DNA from: Odoribacter sp036657595
GTDB lineage: Bacteria; Bacteroidota; Bacteroidia; Bacteroidales; Marinifilaceae
Direction: 5' to 3'
DNA length: 6,871 bases
Assembly (NCBI GenBank): GCA_036657595.1
Contig: JAVXFZ010000111.1
Span: 1-6,871 of the forward strand
Shown here piece by piece: positions 6,207 to 6,871 of the stretch (positions are counted from its first letter, which is position 1; each line of letters starts with the position of its first letter). A program made the position numbers and the translations under genes. The notes below the pieces were generated by a model. The model saw nothing but the letters and a program-made list of their open reading frames with translations, was not told where the DNA came from and ran no database searches.

Positions 6207-6785
6207 TTATTCTGCAACAGGAGCAGCAGTTTCTGCAGGAGCAACTTCTTCTACAGGAGCGGCAACAACAGCAGGAGCAGCAGCAGCGGCTTCTTCAGCC
6301 TTTTTGGCAGCCTCAGCAGCAAGTAATTCAGCTTTTTTCTTTGCAACAATTTCTTCTTTGGCTGCCCGCACTTTCGCTTCAGCTTCTAAACGAGCCTTTG
6401 CCTTCGCGTCACCATCTTGAGCTAATTTAACAGTCTGAGCCTGCAACTTCGCTTCTTTTTCTTTCATCCAAGCCTCAAATTTGCTATCAGCGGCAGCAGC
6501 ATCAAAAGCACCTTTTTTAACGCCTTCCAGCAAGTGTTTTTTCAACAGTACCCCTTTATGTGACAGGATTCTTTCAACAGTTTCTGTCGGCTCAGCACCT
6601 ACCATTAACCAATATAAAGCTCTGTCAAAATTGAGATCGATAGTAGCCGGATTAGTGTTCGGATCATAAATTCCTACTTTCTCAATATACTTGCCATCAC
6701 GTGGCGCTCTACTATCTGCTATCACTACATGATAGAATGGACGACCTTTACGTCCGTGTCTCGATAATCTAATTTTTGTAGACAT
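6207..6785 (-). CDS. rpsP: 30S ribosomal protein S16 with long Ala/Lys/Glu-rich C-terminal extension
   Basis: A structural protein of the small ribosomal subunit. Residues 1 to about 85 are a complete S16 core: MSTKIRLSRHGRKGRPFYHV, ADSRAPRDGKYIEKVGIYDP, then DRALYWLMVGAEPTETVERIL and LLKKH. Most bacterial S16 proteins end near 80-90 residues. This one continues to 192, a known habit in Bacteroidota. The extension (about 86-165) is a highly charged Ala/Lys/Glu helix, probably long or coiled-coil. It is followed by four imperfect hexapeptides of the type AAPxxx (169-192) encoded with exact 18-base spacing. ATG 6785 begins directly with the conserved core, so the start is secure. It is the first gene of an operon with rimM, 9 bases downstream. 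The leader is about 40 bases, A/T-rich and opens with a hairpin, with no Shine-Dalgarno. Confidence 0.96.
   Translation of the reverse strand: MSTKIRLSRHGRKGRPFYHVVIADSRAPRDGKYIEKVGIYDPNTNPATIDLNFDRALYWLMVGAEPTETVERILSHKGVLLKKHLLEGVKKGAFDAAAADSKFEAWMKEKEAKLQAQTVKLAQDGDAKAKARLEAEAKVRAAKEEIVAKKKAELLAAEAAKKAEEAAAAAPAVVAAPVEEVAPAETAAPVAE
6210..6281 (-). repeat. 18-base degenerate tandem repeat encoding the S16 tail
   Basis: CAGGAGC on the + strand occurs at 6218, 6236, 6254 and 6272, exactly 18 bases apart. In the S16 frame each is an Ala-Pro pair in the hexapeptides AAPAVV, AAPVEE, VAPAET and AAPVAE (residues 169-192). The four copies run to the last sense codon. Confidence 0.75.
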
Positions 6786-6811
6786 TCTTTTAATTTTAAA
6801 AAATTAATATT

Positions 6812-6830
6812 CTCCTATACCCGATAGGAG
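6812..6830 (-). promoter_or_regulatory. Hairpin at the predicted 5' end of the rpsP-rimM mRNA
   Basis: CTCCTAT (6812-6818) and ATAGGAG (6824-6830) form a perfect 7-bp stem around a 5-base loop. With the promoter's -7 box ending at 6834, the transcript would start within a few bases of this stem. The hairpin would then cap the mRNA's 5' end, about 26 bases before the rpsP ATG. It could stabilise the message or take part in feedback control; neither is shown by sequence. Confidence 0.5.
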
Positions 6831-6833
6831 GTG

Positions 6834-6864
6834 CAAAGATAGATTAAAAAGTGAAATGGCGAAA
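6834..6864 (-). promoter_or_regulatory. rpsP-rimM promoter, Bacteroidota type
   Basis: On the - strand TTTC (6864-6861), a 19-base spacer and TATCTTTG (6841-6834) give a perfect -7 box and one mismatch in the upstream TTTG box. Start of transcription is expected near 6828-6830, about 45 bases before the ATG at 6785. Confidence 0.65.
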
Positions 6865-6871
6865 GTGAATG

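Noticed and set aside
6190..6420. + strand Ala/Ser-rich open frame opposite the end of rpsP
   Set aside because: It is the antisense reading of the repetitive Ala/Lys/Glu codons of the S16 tail, with no start signal or family resemblance.
1..6871. CRISPR arrays, insertion sequences, attachment sites, tRNA or rRNA genes
   Set aside because: No regularly spaced direct repeats with unique spacers, no transposase or integrase and no tRNA-like fold were seen on either strand.

Overview
The window reads as a chromosomal housekeeping segment from a Bacteroidota bacterium, most likely order Bacteroidales. Three things point there. Several genes are preceded by the TTTG / TAnnTTTG promoter pattern of that phylum rather than a sigma-70 type -35/-10. 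No gene has a well-placed Shine-Dalgarno sequence. The gene products include a ribosomal protein S16 with a long Ala/Lys/Glu-rich tail, a B12-dependent ribonucleotide reductase and a DcaP-like porin. Coding regions are moderately AT-rich and the spacers strongly so. Genus cannot be fixed from this sequence.

Layout, left to right. Bases 1-49 are the last 15 codons of an unidentified + strand gene, followed at once by a 17-bp perfect hairpin that probably ends its transcript. A 300-bp spacer leads to a + strand outer-membrane porin (394-1638). The porin converges on ribF (1722-2648, - strand), and the two share a bidirectional hairpin terminator whose right arm overlaps the ribF stop codon. ribF (bifunctional riboflavin kinase / FAD synthetase) has its own near-consensus promoter in the 175-bp gap upstream. 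That gap also holds the strong terminator of nrdJ (2824-5364, - strand), a class II adenosylcobalamin-dependent ribonucleotide reductase. nrdJ is led by an AT-rich 299-bp spacer with a perfect TAnnTTTG element, an imperfect inverted repeat and an out-of-place GC-rich block carrying a 20-codon ORF. Furthest right is an rpsP-rimM operon (- strand): ribosomal protein S16 and its partner 30S maturation factor RimM, 9 bases apart. Its promoter lies in the last 40 bases of the window, and its mRNA probably begins with a 7-bp hairpin.

How the genes relate. rpsP and rimM form a functional pair, since RimM acts on 30S assembly. nrdJ (dNTP supply) and ribF (FMN/FAD supply) are independent core-metabolism transcription units on the same strand. 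The porin is a separate envelope gene. I see no mobile element, CRISPR array, tRNA, rRNA, toxin-antitoxin pair or defence gene, and no convincing new system. The points worth a second look are small: a mis-extendable ribF start, an 18-base-periodic repeat in the S16 tail, leader hairpins, and the GC-rich short ORF between rimM and nrdJ.
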